A DNA stretch of 64,000 nucleotides, taken from Gammaproteobacteria bacterium (GTDB lineage: Bacteria > Pseudomonadota > Gammaproteobacteria > Steroidobacterales > GCA-2729495). Each line of letters starts with the position of its first letter. The stretch's first letter is position 1. Made by a program: the position numbers and the translations under genes. The DNA lies in the NCBI GenBank assembly GCA_015709695.1, contig CP054183.1, positions 2,902,992 to 2,966,991 of the forward strand. Reading direction: 5' to 3'. Shown here piece by piece: positions 7,987 to 16,656 of the stretch. The notes below the pieces were generated by a model. That model did no database searches. It worked only from the letters and a program-made list of their open reading frames with translations, and was not told the origin of the DNA.

Positions 7987-8865
7987 CTACTCGCTGCGCA
8001 GCATGGTGTAGCGGGCCATCCAGCGCAGGCCCTCGGCACGCTCGCCCAGGTCGGCGATGGCCGCGATGGCGACATCGAGGAGCTGGTCGGTCCTGGCCTG
8101 CGCCTGCTCGAGGCCGAACAGGCCGGGGTAGGTCGCCTTGGCCTTCACCGCATCCGAGCTCGGATCCGCGCCGGGCAGCGTGCAGTCCAGGATGTCGTCG
8201 CGGATCTGGTAGGCGATGCCCAGGGCGTCGGCGAAAATTTCCAGCTGGTGCAGCTGCGTCGTGGAGACCTGCGGCGAGCAGTGCGCCGCCAGCAGTACGC
8301 TGGCGCGCAACAGCCGTCCGGTCTTGAGGCGGAACATGTGCTCGAGCTCGGCCGGGTCCAGGCGACGGCGCTCGGCCTCCAGGTCCATGGCCTGGCCACC
8401 GGCAATCCCGTTGGGACCGCAGGACTCGCTGAGCAGTGCCACCAACCGCAGCTGCATCTCCGGTTCGGTCGCCAGCGGTGGAGCGGTCGCCAGCACCTCG
8501 AAGGCCAGCGGCTGCAGGGCGTCGGCGGCGAGGATGGCGGTGGCCTCGTCGAAGGCGCGATGGGTGGACGGCCGGCCGCGGCGCAGGTCGTCGTCATCCA
8601 TCGCCGGCAGGTCATCGTGGATCAGCGAGAAGGCGTGCATCAGCTCGATGGCCACGGCCGGGGCGTCGAGCCGGTCGGGCTGCACCGCGAACGCTTCGCC
8701 GGTGGCGTAGACCAGCAGCGGCCGCAGCCGCTTGCCGCCACCGAGCACCGAGTAGCGCATGGCCTCGTGCAGCTTGCGCGGTGATCGCGAGCTGTCGGGC
8801 AGCGCGCGTTCCAGCGCCTGCTCCGTCCGCTCGAGGTAGGCCGGTATGCGATCGGCGAATGTCAC
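7987..8865 (-). CDS. ispA: Farnesyl diphosphate synthase-type polyprenyl synthetase
   Basis: Condenses IPP with allylic diphosphates to make farnesyl diphosphate in the cytoplasm. Visible are GGGKRLRPLLVYATG, the first aspartate-rich motif DDLPAMD, GRPSTH, GGQAMDLE, and the second motif DDILD. The GTG at 8865 gives 292 residues and about 42 residues before the GGGKRLRP block, as in characterised IspA; the frame extends 14 codons further up without a better signal. It is divergent from mvaD across a 65-bp gap, which links prenyl chain synthesis with IPP supply. Confidence 0.93.
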   Translation of the reverse strand: MTFADRIPAYLERTEQALERALPDSSRSPRKLHEAMRYSVLGGGKRLRPLLVYATGEAFAVQPDRLDAPAVAIELMHAFSLIHDDLPAMDDDDLRRGRPSTHRAFDEATAILAADALQPLAFEVLATAPPLATEPEMQLRLVALLSESCGPNGIAGGQAMDLEAERRRLDPAELEHMFRLKTGRLLRASVLLAAHCSPQVSTTQLHQLEIFADALGIAYQIRDDILDCTLPGADPSSDAVKAKATYPGLFGLEQAQARTDQLLDVAIAAIADLGERAEGLRWMARYTMLRSE

Positions 8866-8915
8866 GAGACCTGCGCGGGGTTGCCGCCATCGCCCAAAGG
8901 CCCACAAGGATAGAC

Positions 8916-8921
8916 GATAAT
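8916..8921 (+). promoter_or_regulatory. Possible -10 box for mvaD
   Basis: GATAAT lies 9 bp before the mvaD ATG. If used, transcription would start at or within a few bases of the ATG, giving a leaderless message; this agrees with the absence of a Shine-Dalgarno sequence at the expected position. No convincing -35 was found. Confidence 0.35.
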
Positions 8922-8930
8922 CCCGCCACC

Positions 8931-9911
8931 ATGCCTGCGCCGCTCACCGCCACGGCCATCGCGCATCCGAACATTGCCCTGGTGAAGTACTGGGGCAAGC
9001 GTGACGATGCCGCGAACCTGCCGGCCACGGGGTCGCTGTCCGTGACGCTGGATGCCATGCGCTCGCGTACCCGGGTGCGGTTCGAGCCCGGCCGCAGCGG
9101 CGACAGCGTGCGGCTCGACGGCCGCGAGGATGCCGGCACCAGCCGGCGCGTCAGTGCCTGCCTCGACCTGCTGCGCCGGCGGGCGGGCGTGCGCCACGGT
9201 GCGGTGGTCGACAGCGACAACGATTTTCCGACGGGAGCGGGCCTGGCTTCCTCGGCCTCGGGTTTCGCCGCGCTGGTCACGGCGGCTGCAGCGGCACTGG
9301 GCCTCGACCTCCCGCTCGACGAGCTGGCCCGCGTGGCGCGCCTCGGCTCCGGCTCGGCGCCGCGCTCGCTGTTCGGCGGCTTCGCGCTGCTGCGCAACCG
9401 GGCCGATGGCGAAGTGGCGGTCGGGCCGTTGCTGGCGGCTGAAGCCTGGCCGCTGCGCGTGGTCATCGCCATCACGTCGGCGGCGCACAAGGAAGTGAGC
9501 TCGCGTGACGGCATGGCAGCCAGCAGGGAGACCTCGCCCTACTACGGTGAGTGGCTGCACAGCCATGCCGCGGATCTCGACGCCGGCGTGCGCCATGTGC
9601 AGGGCCGGGACTTCACGGCGCTGGCGACGCTCGCCGAGCACAGCTGCCTGAAGATGCACGCCGTGATGATGACGACGCGCCCGCCGCTGCTCTACTGGAT
9701 GCCGGCCACGCTGGGCTGCCTGCAGGCGGTGCAGGCGTTGCGGCGCGCGGGGACCCCGGTGTTCTTCACCATCGATGCCGGGCCGCAGGTCAAGGCGGTA
9801 TGCGAGCCGGCCGCGGTGCCGGCCGTGCGCGAGGCGCTGGCCGCGGTGCCGGGCGTCATCCGGGTCGTCGACAGCGGCCTCGGGCCGGGAGCGTACTGCC
9901 TCGATGCCTGA
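8931..9911 (+). CDS. mvaD: Diphosphomevalonate decarboxylase
   Basis: A 326-residue GHMP-family enzyme converting mevalonate diphosphate to isopentenyl diphosphate, the last step of the classical mevalonate pathway. It has family hallmarks: NIALVKYWGKRD near the N-terminus, GLASSASGFAALVTA, SGSAPRSLFGGF, and the late FTIDAGPQVK. The ATG at 8931 lacks a clear Shine-Dalgarno site. It overlaps the downstream phosphomevalonate kinase gene by 8 bp, indicating translational coupling. Most Gammaproteobacteria make IPP through the MEP pathway, so this is notable. Confidence 0.95.
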   Translation: MPAPLTATAIAHPNIALVKYWGKRDDAANLPATGSLSVTLDAMRSRTRVRFEPGRSGDSVRLDGREDAGTSRRVSACLDLLRRRAGVRHGAVVDSDNDFPTGAGLASSASGFAALVTAAAAALGLDLPLDELARVARLGSGSAPRSLFGGFALLRNRADGEVAVGPLLAAEAWPLRVVIAITSAAHKEVSSRDGMAASRETSPYYGEWLHSHAADLDAGVRHVQGRDFTALATLAEHSCLKMHAVMMTTRPPLLYWMPATLGCLQAVQALRRAGTPVFFTIDAGPQVKAVCEPAAVPAVREALAAVPGVIRVVDSGLGPGAYCLDA

Positions 9912-10914
9912 AGCCGATGCCCCCGGCAAGCTCGTCATCTGCGGCGAGTACGCGGTGCTGGCGGGTGCGCCTGCCATTGCCGTCGCCGTCGATGTCCGGG
10001 CGCGTGCCCGGGCGACCGCCGCTGCCGGACCCTGCCGCCTCGTCCTGCCTGGCGCAGGGAGCTGGGAGTTCGACTGGGACGCCGATGGCCGGCCGCGCTG
10101 GCGTGATGTGCCCGATGCCGGCCAGGGTGCGCTGCTGGATGCCGTGGCGGCCACGCTCGCCGAGGCCGGGAGCGGGCTGCGACAGCCGCTGGCCGTCGAA
10201 CTGGACACCCGCAGCTTCCATAGCGCCGGCGGCGACAAGCTCGGCCTCGGCTCCAGCTCTGCCCTCACCGTGGCGCTGACCGCCGTCCTGGCCGCCGCGG
10301 CCGGCCGTCAGCTGCCGGGGTCAGAGGCCCTGTTCCAGCTTGCCCATGCCGCGCACCGCCGCCTTCAGTCTGGCGGCGGCAGCGGCATCGACGTGGCGGC
10401 CGCGGTGTACGGTGGTGTGCTCGCGCTGCTGCCGGATGCCCGGGTCGAAGTGCTGGGATGGCCGTCGGGGCTGCACTGGCTCGCGGCCTGGTCGGGCCGA
10501 GGCGCGCCGACGCAACCCCTGGTCAGGCGCTTCATGACCTACCGGGAGGGCGCCAGCCCTGCCGGCGGGGCGTTGCTCGAGCGCCTGCGGGCGGCAGCGG
10601 ATGCCACGCTCGCTGCCTGGCGTCACGGGACCGCGGTGCCGGTGCTTGCGGCCCTGGCCGATTATCGTCAGGCGCTGGAAGAACTGGATGCCGATGCCGG
10701 TATCGGCATCGCCACGCCCGCGCACCGGCAGCTGGCGGCGCTCGCCGCGGATGCCGGCTGCCTCTACAAGACTTCCGGCGCGGGCGGCGGCGACTTCGGC
10801 CTGCTGCTGTCCGATGACCCGGCAGCAATCGGGCGCGCGGCCCGGCGGCTGGCCGAGGCCGGGGTCATGACCATCACAGGCGGGGCAGGAGTCGGCGGCG
10901 TCGCACGCGGCTGA
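9904..10914 (+). CDS. mvaK2: Phosphomevalonate kinase
   Basis: A 336-residue GHMP kinase that phosphorylates mevalonate-5-phosphate. It shows PGKLVICGEYAVLAG at the N-terminus, the ATP-binding GLGSSSALTVALTAVL, GGGSGIDVAAAVYGG, and the C-terminal KTSGAGGGDFGLLL, which matches the SSGAGGGD motif of phosphomevalonate kinases rather than mevalonate kinases. The start overlaps the mvaD stop by 8 bp. Mevalonate kinase and the upstream HMG-CoA enzymes are not in the window and must lie elsewhere if the pathway is complete. Confidence 0.88.
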   Translation: MPEADAPGKLVICGEYAVLAGAPAIAVAVDVRARARATAAAGPCRLVLPGAGSWEFDWDADGRPRWRDVPDAGQGALLDAVAATLAEAGSGLRQPLAVELDTRSFHSAGGDKLGLGSSSALTVALTAVLAAAAGRQLPGSEALFQLAHAAHRRLQSGGGSGIDVAAAVYGGVLALLPDARVEVLGWPSGLHWLAAWSGRGAPTQPLVRRFMTYREGASPAGGALLERLRAAADATLAAWRHGTAVPVLAALADYRQALEELDADAGIGIATPAHRQLAALAADAGCLYKTSGAGGGDFGLLLSDDPAAIGRAARRLAEAGVMTITGGAGVGGVARG

Positions 10915-10968
10915 CGGGGCAGCCGCTCACCGCGACGCCCGCAGGCGCCGCGGTGAGGGCGTACGCGG

Positions 10969-11472
10969 TCACTCCACCGTGATGGTGATCTTCTCCGAAG
11001 CGACCGGCGGGTCGTGGGGCACGTGGTGGGCGTCGCCCAGCAGCAGCTGCAGCGTATGCTGGCCCGGAGGCAGCTGGATCTCGGCCTCCGTCTGTGCCTT
11101 GCCGAAGTGCAGGTGATTGGCGTCGGTCGGAATGGGCTGGTCGAGCGGCGGCATGTCGGTGTCGATCAGCAGGTGATGATGGCCGCTGTCCGGAGTGGTA
11201 TCGCCGGCCGGCGCGAGCGTCATGCCCTCGATGCCGAAGGTCACCTTCACCGGCGACTTCACCGTGGCGCCGTTGGCCGGGCTGGTGATGCTCACCCTGG
11301 CGCCGGCGGGCGAGGGCGTGCGCGGCAGGGTTGCCGGTGCGGCCTCGGCGGGCGCGGATGCAGTTTGCGCGGGGGGCGGTGGAGGTGCGGTCTCCGGCGC
11401 GGGCTTGCCGCCGCAGGCGGCGAGGGCCAGGGCCAGCGTGAACAGGGTGGTGGCGTGCAAGCAGGTCTTCAT
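10969..11472 (-). CDS. DUF4399 lipoprotein
   Basis: A 167-residue predicted lipoprotein. A signal peptide ends in a lipobox (LALAAC, residues about 15-20), followed by a Pro/Ala-rich linker and a beta-rich domain starting at RVSITSPANGATVKSP. His-rich segments (DSGHHHLLIDTD, NHLHFGKAQ, DAHHVPH) are characteristic of DUF4399, whose function is not known. The ATG at 11472 has GGGAG upstream at good spacing. The histidines suggest metal binding, but this is an inference. Confidence 0.85.
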   Translation of the reverse strand: MKTCLHATTLFTLALALAACGGKPAPETAPPPPPAQTASAPAEAAPATLPRTPSPAGARVSITSPANGATVKSPVKVTFGIEGMTLAPAGDTTPDSGHHHLLIDTDMPPLDQPIPTDANHLHFGKAQTEAEIQLPPGQHTLQLLLGDAHHVPHDPPVASEKITITVE

Positions 11473-11680
11473 GATGTGCTCCCGGAAAGTGGGGGGGCAC
11501 ATGTTACCGGAGAAGGAGCCTGCGGCCGGCGGGCGTTCGCCCGGCCCCGTGCTGAGGCGGGACCATGCCGGTCCCTGAAGGGAGCGGGCGGCGAACCGTG
11601 ACGCGGTTCACGTCGGCAATGCTTACAGATCGGCGCGAAAAACCCGTTGCGACAGTGCCAAGTTCCTGAAAGAATTCGGC

Positions 11681-11696
11681 TGGCACGGCACTTGCA
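11681..11696 (+). promoter_or_regulatory. Sigma-54 (-24/-12) promoter
   Basis: TGGCAC-N5-TTGCA matches the RpoN consensus perfectly, with the GG and GC dinucleotides 10 bp apart. It sits 43 bp upstream of the ATG of an exported PEP-CTERM protein. PEP-CTERM genes in several proteobacteria are known to be under RpoN with the PrsK/PrsR two-component system, which fits this location. Confidence 0.85.
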
Positions 11697-11738
11697 GTTA
11701 CCCACCCGGACAAGATTGCCCTGCTTCCACAAAACATA

Positions 11739-12500
11739 ATGAAAGTGCGCCGCATGATGACCCAGATCCGCCGCTTCGCCCGCCTGACCCCGCTGCTCCT
11801 GGCTGCCGTGGCCCTGCCGGCCAATGCCAGCCTCATCGTGGACTCGGCGGTGACTTCGTTCTTCATTCCGCACGCGACGACCACCGATACGGTGGGCAAC
11901 GACATGCCGCTGCCCCGGCCGAGCACCCTGTACTTTGGCCAGGTGCGTGCGACCGGCACGGGAGTTGTCGATTTCTTTTACATCGGCAAGGAAGCGGGCT
12001 TCACCAACAAGTTCTATGTGAAGGACAACCTGCTGGCCTCCACGGCCAGCCAGCCCGACAGCTTCAATGCGCCTTTCCCGCTGATCGGTTCGCTGGCGGT
12101 TTCGGCCGGGCAGCTGCTCGACTTCGGCTTCTGCACCGATGGCGGCGACAAGGTTCTCGGCTCGCGCTGTGTCTGGAACGACAGCGCCCTGTCGATCGTC
12201 AGCCAGTACAACCATGACCGCGTCGGCGGCTATCGCAGCATCGGCTATGCCACGGCCGACATCTTCGATCCGGCGACGGGTGCGCGCAGCTTCGGCAGCG
12301 GCCTCGGGCCCAGCGACAACCTGTTCGCCTTCTGGGATGATTCCGGTGCCCGCAACGATGACAACCACGACGACATGATCATCGGCATGCGCTTCACCCG
12401 GGTGGACGAGCCCACCTCGCTGGCTCTGGCCGCGACCGGCCTGCTGGGCCTGCTCTGGGTCGGCAGCCGCCGCAACCGTGGTGCCTCCCGCGCCGCCTGA
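11739..12500 (+). CDS. PEP-CTERM-type exported protein
   Basis: A 253-residue secreted protein. An N-terminal signal peptide ends near PANA (about residue 30), followed by a beta-rich domain rich in Asp/Gly/Ser with two cysteines, then a C-terminal sorting signal: DEPTSLALAATGLLGLL, a short hydrophobic helix, and a basic tail (SRRNRG). The EPTS core is a variant of the PEP motif recognised by exosortase. Starts at 11739 or 11754 are both possible; neither has a good Shine-Dalgarno site. It is a single-gene unit between a sigma-54 promoter and a strong terminator. The function of the mature domain is not recognised. Confidence 0.82.
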   Translation: MKVRRMMTQIRRFARLTPLLLAAVALPANASLIVDSAVTSFFIPHATTTDTVGNDMPLPRPSTLYFGQVRATGTGVVDFFYIGKEAGFTNKFYVKDNLLASTASQPDSFNAPFPLIGSLAVSAGQLLDFGFCTDGGDKVLGSRCVWNDSALSIVSQYNHDRVGGYRSIGYATADIFDPATGARSFGSGLGPSDNLFAFWDDSGARNDDNHDDMIIGMRFTRVDEPTSLALAATGLLGLLWVGSRRNRGASRAA

Positions 12501-12520
12501 CGCGACACCTCGATAACGAA

Positions 12521-12551
12521 AAAAGCGGCGCCTTCGGGCGCCGTTTTTTTT
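12521..12551 (+). terminator. Rho-independent terminator after PEP-CTERM gene
   Basis: A 7-bp GC stem (CGGCGCC/GGCGCCG) with a TTCG tetraloop is followed by eight T. The upstream A run makes it potentially active on the minus strand as well, where it would end the fadE transcript. Confidence 0.92.
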
Positions 12552-12553
12552 GC

Positions 12554-15034
12554 TCAGCCGGCGGTCGTCCCGGGCAGCGGATAGCCCCGTGCCGGCTCGC
12601 GTCCGATGCCATCCGGCGCGAAGTCATCGACACCGGTGATTTCCATGACCAGCGCATCCTGGCGGCGCATCTGCTCGGCCTCGCTGGCGTTGAGGATGCC
12701 CTGGCGTTCGGCGGAGTCGATCTGTTCCAGCGGATGGTCCTCGAGGATCAGGCCGCTGCGCACGGCGTCGCGCAGGCGCTGCTCGAGCGGCACCAGCGCC
12801 TCGGCGGTCTCCAGCGCCCGTTGCAGGGCACCGAGCGGGCTGCCGGGCTCGTCGGCCGCGTAGATGCAGGAACACAGGCGTTCGCGGGTCTCGGTCGGGT
12901 GGGTGACCAGCGCGACGATCTCCTGGCCAAGCTCGTCGGAGGGCGCGGAGAACATGCGGCCGCGGGGGAAGATCAGCGAGCGCAGGCCGGCCGCCACCCA
13001 GCGGTTCGGCAGGTTGCGCAGGAAGCCGTGCAGCTGCTCCTGGGCGTGGTAGAGCAGCGTACGGCAGCTCCACTCCACCAGCGGCAGGTCCGCCGCCTGG
13101 CGGCCCTGGTTCTCGTAGTGCTTCAGCACCATGCTGGCGAGGTACATGGCGCTGAAGACGTCGCCCAGGCGCGCGGACAGCAGCTCGCGCCGCTTCAGGC
13201 CGCCACCGAGGGTCAGCATGGCGACGTCGGCTGCCAGCGCGAAGGCGGCGCTGTAGCGGTTGATGTGCTGGTAGTACCGGGCGGTGGGTCCGTCGGCGGG
13301 CACATTGCTGTAGCGGGCGTTGGTCAGCGCCAGCCAGAACGAGCGGGCGGCATTGCTCACCGCATAGCCGATGTGGCCGAACAGGTGGCGGTCGAACTCG
13401 ATCAGTGCCTGCTCGAAATCCGGGTCCTTGGCCGCTTCCATCTCCTTCAGCACGAACGGGTGGCAGCGGATGGCGCCCTGGCCGAAGATGATCAGGCTGC
13501 GGGTGAGGATGTTGGCACCTTCCACGGTGATGGCCACCGGCAGCACCTCGTAGTTGCGCGCCAGGTAGTTCTTCGGCCCCAGCATGATGCCCTTGCCGCC
13601 GTGCACGTCCATGGCATCGTTGGCGATCCTGCGCGCCAGCTCCGTGCAGTGGTACTTGAGGATGGCCGAGGGCACGGAGGGCTTCTCGCCGCGGCCGAGC
13701 ACGGTGCAGGTCACCGTCACGGCGGCATTGATGATGTAGGTGTGGCCGGCGATGCGTGCCAGCGCCTCGCCCACGCCCTCGAACTGGCCGATGGGCAGGT
13801 TGAACTGCCGGCGGATGCGGGCATACGCGCCGGTGGCGTGCACCGCCGCGCGGCCGCCGCCCATGGCATTGGCCGGCAGCGTCACGCCACGGCCGGCGGA
13901 GAGCTGCTCCACCAGCATGCGCCAGCCCTGGCCGGCCCGCTCACGGCCGCCGATGATGTAATCCACCGGCACGAACACATCGCGGCCCTGCGTCGGCCCG
14001 TTCTGGAAGGGGATGTTGATCGGGAAATGCCGGCGGCCGATGTCGATGCCGGGCAGGTCGGTGGGGATGAGCGCCGCGGTGATGCCGTATTCGTCGCGGT
14101 CGCCGATCAGGTGCTCGGGGTCATGGAGCTTGAAGGCCAGGCCCAGCACCGTGGCGATGGGGGCGAGCGTGATGTAGCGCTTGTCCCAGTTGAGCCGGAT
14201 ACCGATCATCTCCTCGTCACGGAAGCTGCCGCGGCAGACGACGCCGGTATCGAGGATCGACGAGGCATCCGAGCCGACACGCGGGCTGGTGAGCGCGAAG
14301 CAGGGAATCTCCTCGCCCCGGGCCAGGCGCGGCAGGTAGTGGTCCTTCTGCGCGTCGGTGCCGTAGTGGAGCAGCAGCTCCGCGGGCCCCAGGGAGTTCG
14401 GCACGCCGATGGTGGAGGAGAGGACGGCGCTGCGGCTCGCCAGCTTCGACAGCACCATGGCGACGGCGAGTGGCGAGAACTCCAGGCCGCCGTAGCGGCG
14501 CGGGATGATCATCGCGAAGAAGCGCTGCTCGATGATGTATTCCCAGATTTCCCGCGGCAGGTCGCCGATCTCGTGGGTGACCTGCCAGTCATCGACGCGG
14601 CGGCAGAGTTCCTCGGTGGGCCCATCGAGGAAGGCGCGCTCCGCGTCGGAGAGCCGTGGCGGTGGCAGCGCCTCCAGCTTCGACCAGTCGGGCAGCCCGG
14701 TGAACAGCTCGCCGTCCCACCACACCGTGCCGGCCTCGAGGGCCTCGCGCTCGGTCTGCGAGATGCTCGGCACCAGCGTGCGGTAGAAGCGCAGCAGCGG
14801 TGCGGTCACGTGCTCGCGCCGCAGCTCACCGAGGTTCAGCACGGCCAGCGCGGCCCAGCCCGCCAGCAGCAGCAGGTTCCACCACCACCAGGCCTCGCCC
14901 AGCGCCATGTACGCCAGCAGCGCCAGGCCCAGCGTCACGGTGGACGTGCGCAGGTCCACGCGCCGGTAGGCCAGCGCCAGGGCTACCCCGGCCAGCGCCA
15001 GGGTCCAGAACAGCCAGGTGATGAAATCCAGCAC
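12554..15034 (-). CDS. fadE: Acyl-CoA dehydrogenase FadE
   Basis: An 826-residue flavoprotein catalysing the first oxidation of beta-oxidation. Two or three N-terminal hydrophobic segments (residues 1-65) anchor it to the inner membrane, as in enteric FadE. The central acyl-CoA dehydrogenase fold is clear (CFALTSPRVGSDAS, NWDKRYITLAP, ERAGQGWRMLVEQLSAGR, AMDVHGGKGIMLGPKNYLA), followed by the long FadE-specific C-terminal domain. The start is GTG at 15034, with GGAGGAC at good spacing. It lies downstream of mdh, separated by a terminator. Confidence 0.96.
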   Translation of the reverse strand: MLDFITWLFWTLALAGVALALAYRRVDLRTSTVTLGLALLAYMALGEAWWWWNLLLLAGWAALAVLNLGELRREHVTAPLLRFYRTLVPSISQTEREALEAGTVWWDGELFTGLPDWSKLEALPPPRLSDAERAFLDGPTEELCRRVDDWQVTHEIGDLPREIWEYIIEQRFFAMIIPRRYGGLEFSPLAVAMVLSKLASRSAVLSSTIGVPNSLGPAELLLHYGTDAQKDHYLPRLARGEEIPCFALTSPRVGSDASSILDTGVVCRGSFRDEEMIGIRLNWDKRYITLAPIATVLGLAFKLHDPEHLIGDRDEYGITAALIPTDLPGIDIGRRHFPINIPFQNGPTQGRDVFVPVDYIIGGRERAGQGWRMLVEQLSAGRGVTLPANAMGGGRAAVHATGAYARIRRQFNLPIGQFEGVGEALARIAGHTYIINAAVTVTCTVLGRGEKPSVPSAILKYHCTELARRIANDAMDVHGGKGIMLGPKNYLARNYEVLPVAITVEGANILTRSLIIFGQGAIRCHPFVLKEMEAAKDPDFEQALIEFDRHLFGHIGYAVSNAARSFWLALTNARYSNVPADGPTARYYQHINRYSAAFALAADVAMLTLGGGLKRRELLSARLGDVFSAMYLASMVLKHYENQGRQAADLPLVEWSCRTLLYHAQEQLHGFLRNLPNRWVAAGLRSLIFPRGRMFSAPSDELGQEIVALVTHPTETRERLCSCIYAADEPGSPLGALQRALETAEALVPLEQRLRDAVRSGLILEDHPLEQIDSAERQGILNASEAEQMRRQDALVMEITGVDDFAPDGIGREPARGYPLPGTTAG

Positions 15035-15082
15035 GGCGGGGTCCTCCGGGGGGATGGGCCGGGCACCTGCCGGATATTAACG

Positions 15083-15106
15083 AAAAGGCCGGGCCTGGGC
15101 CCGGCC
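15083..15106 (-). terminator. Terminator downstream of mdh
   Basis: On the minus strand a 9-bp stem GGCCGGGCC/GGCCCGGCC is followed by TTTT. It lies 15 bp after the mdh stop and before fadE. Confidence 0.75.
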
Positions 15107-15120
15107 CCGGCCGGCGCTGC

Positions 15121-16104
15121 CTAGCGAGGCAGCAGCTCGGCGATGGCGGCGCGCTCCTCGCGCAGTTCCTTCTCGGTGGCGTCCATGCGCGCGCGGCTGA
15201 AATCGCTGACCGGCAGGCCCTGGACGATCTCGTACTTGCCCTTGGCGCAGCGGCAGGGATAGGAGTAGATGATTCCTTCCTTGATGCCGTAGCTGCCGTC
15301 CGACGGCACGGCCATGCTGACCCAGTCATCGCCCGGAGTGCCGAGTGCCCAGTCGCGGATGTGATCGATCGCCGCCGAGGCGGCCGAGGCCGCGCTGGAG
15401 AGGCCCCGCGCCTTGATGATCGCCGCACCACGCTGCTGCACGGTCGGGATGAATTCGTTCGTCACCCACTCCTGCGGCACCAGGTCCCTGGCGGCGCGAT
15501 CGTTGACCAGTGCCTGGCTGATGTCCGGGTACTGCGTGGAGGAGTGGTTGCCCCAGATCGTCATGCGCTTGATCTGGTTGACGTGGGTGGTGGTCCGGGC
15601 GGCTAGCTGTGCCAGGGCGCGGTTGTGGTCGAGGCGAGTCATCGCGGTGAAATTCGCCGGATTGAGGTCGGGCGCGTTGCGCTGGGCGATCAGTGCATTG
15701 GTGTTGGCCGGGTTGCCGACCACCAGCACGCGCAGGTTGCGGCTGGCATGCTCGTTCATCGCCTTGCCCTGCGCGGAGAAGATCCGGGCGTTCTCTTTCA
15801 GCAGGTCGGCGCGTTCCATGCCCGGGCCGCGGGGCTTGGCGCCCACCAGCAGCGCATAGTCGGCATCGCGGAAGGCTTCCTCTGCCTTGTCCGTGGCCAC
15901 CACGCCCTGCAGGGCGGGGAAGGCGCAATCCTCGAGTTCCATCACCACGCCGCGCAGCGCGTTGAGCGCCGGGGTGATCTCCAGCAGCTGCAGGATCACC
16001 GGCTGGCTGGTGCCCAGCAACTGGCCCGAAGCGATGCGGAACGCAAGCTGGTAGCCGATCTGGCCGGCGGCGCCCGTAATGGTGACTCTGGCGGCTTGGG
16101 TCAT
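15121..16104 (-). CDS. mdh: Malate dehydrogenase
   Basis: A 327-residue NAD-dependent malate dehydrogenase of the cytosolic-like (type 2) group, interconverting malate and oxaloacetate in the TCA cycle. The dinucleotide-binding motif [38 protein letters not shown] (catalytic Asp/Arg region) and [12 protein letters not shown] (catalytic His) are all present. The ATG at 16104 has AGGAAGG upstream; the upstream in-frame extension to 16167 is not supported. Confidence 0.96.
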   Translation of the reverse strand: MTQAARVTITGAAGQIGYQLAFRIASGQLLGTSQPVILQLLEITPALNALRGVVMELEDCAFPALQGVVATDKAEEAFRDADYALLVGAKPRGPGMERADLLKENARIFSAQGKAMNEHASRNLRVLVVGNPANTNALIAQRNAPDLNPANFTAMTRLDHNRALAQLAARTTTHVNQIKRMTIWGNHSSTQYPDISQALVNDRAARDLVPQEWVTNEFIPTVQQRGAAIIKARGLSSAASAASAAIDHIRDWALGTPGDDWVSMAVPSDGSYGIKEGIIYSYPCRCAKGKYEIVQGLPVSDFSRARMDATEKELREERAAIAELLPR

Positions 16105-16253
16105 GGGAAGCCTTCCTTCATGAAACTGGGGGTGATCGGCGATCCGTGGCCTCCGTGCCTGCCGCACGCGGCACCCCGGACCCTCGACGGGGCGGGGATT
16201 CTACCACCGAAAAAACACGGGACGGGAGGCGTACTTCCCGCAGTCCCGGGGGG

Positions 16254-16598
16254 CTACTTGGCGGTCTTCTTCTTGTAGATCTGCAGCTGCTCGTTGTAGC
16301 GGCCGGCCACGGCATTGAGGGCATCCACCGCGGCATTGTGCCGCTGCGTGTGCACCTTCTTCTGCTCCTCGGTGACCGTATCGCCCAGCGCCTTCTCTTC
16401 TTCATCGAGGCAGGCCAGGTAGCTCTCCACGGACGCCATGTACTGCTTCACCGACTGGTTGGCGGCCTTCATCTCGGCCTCGGTGGCGCTGGCGCCGCTC
16501 GGCAGGGTGATCTCGCCCGGGTACTCGCAGGCAGCCATGGCCGGCTGCAGGGCGATTGCGGCCAGGACGCTCAGCAGGATGGCGGATGACCTCATCAT
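16254..16598 (-). CDS. Small periplasmic protein of unknown function
   Basis: A 114-residue protein with a signal peptide cleaved near QPAMA (about residue 22), then a helical, charged region with two cysteines (about C24 and C63) that could pair in the periplasm, and a basic lysine-rich C-terminus. The start has AGAGG upstream. Family not recognised. It is a single gene between mdh and the GGDEF/EAL gene. Confidence 0.7.
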   Translation of the reverse strand: MMRSSAILLSVLAAIALQPAMAACEYPGEITLPSGASATEAEMKAANQSVKQYMASVESYLACLDEEEKALGDTVTEEQKKVHTQRHNAAVDALNAVAGRYNEQLQIYKKKTAK

Positions 16599-16656
16599 GG
16601 CAGTGCCTCTCGGGTTGGCGGCGCCGGTCGATTATGCCGCAGCGCCGGGGCGGTGC

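Noticed and set aside
12734-15124. Plus-strand frame of almost 800 codons opposite fadE
   Set aside because: It is a mirror of fadE codon bias, with no domain, no start signal and a composition dominated by Gly, Ala, Arg and Gln.
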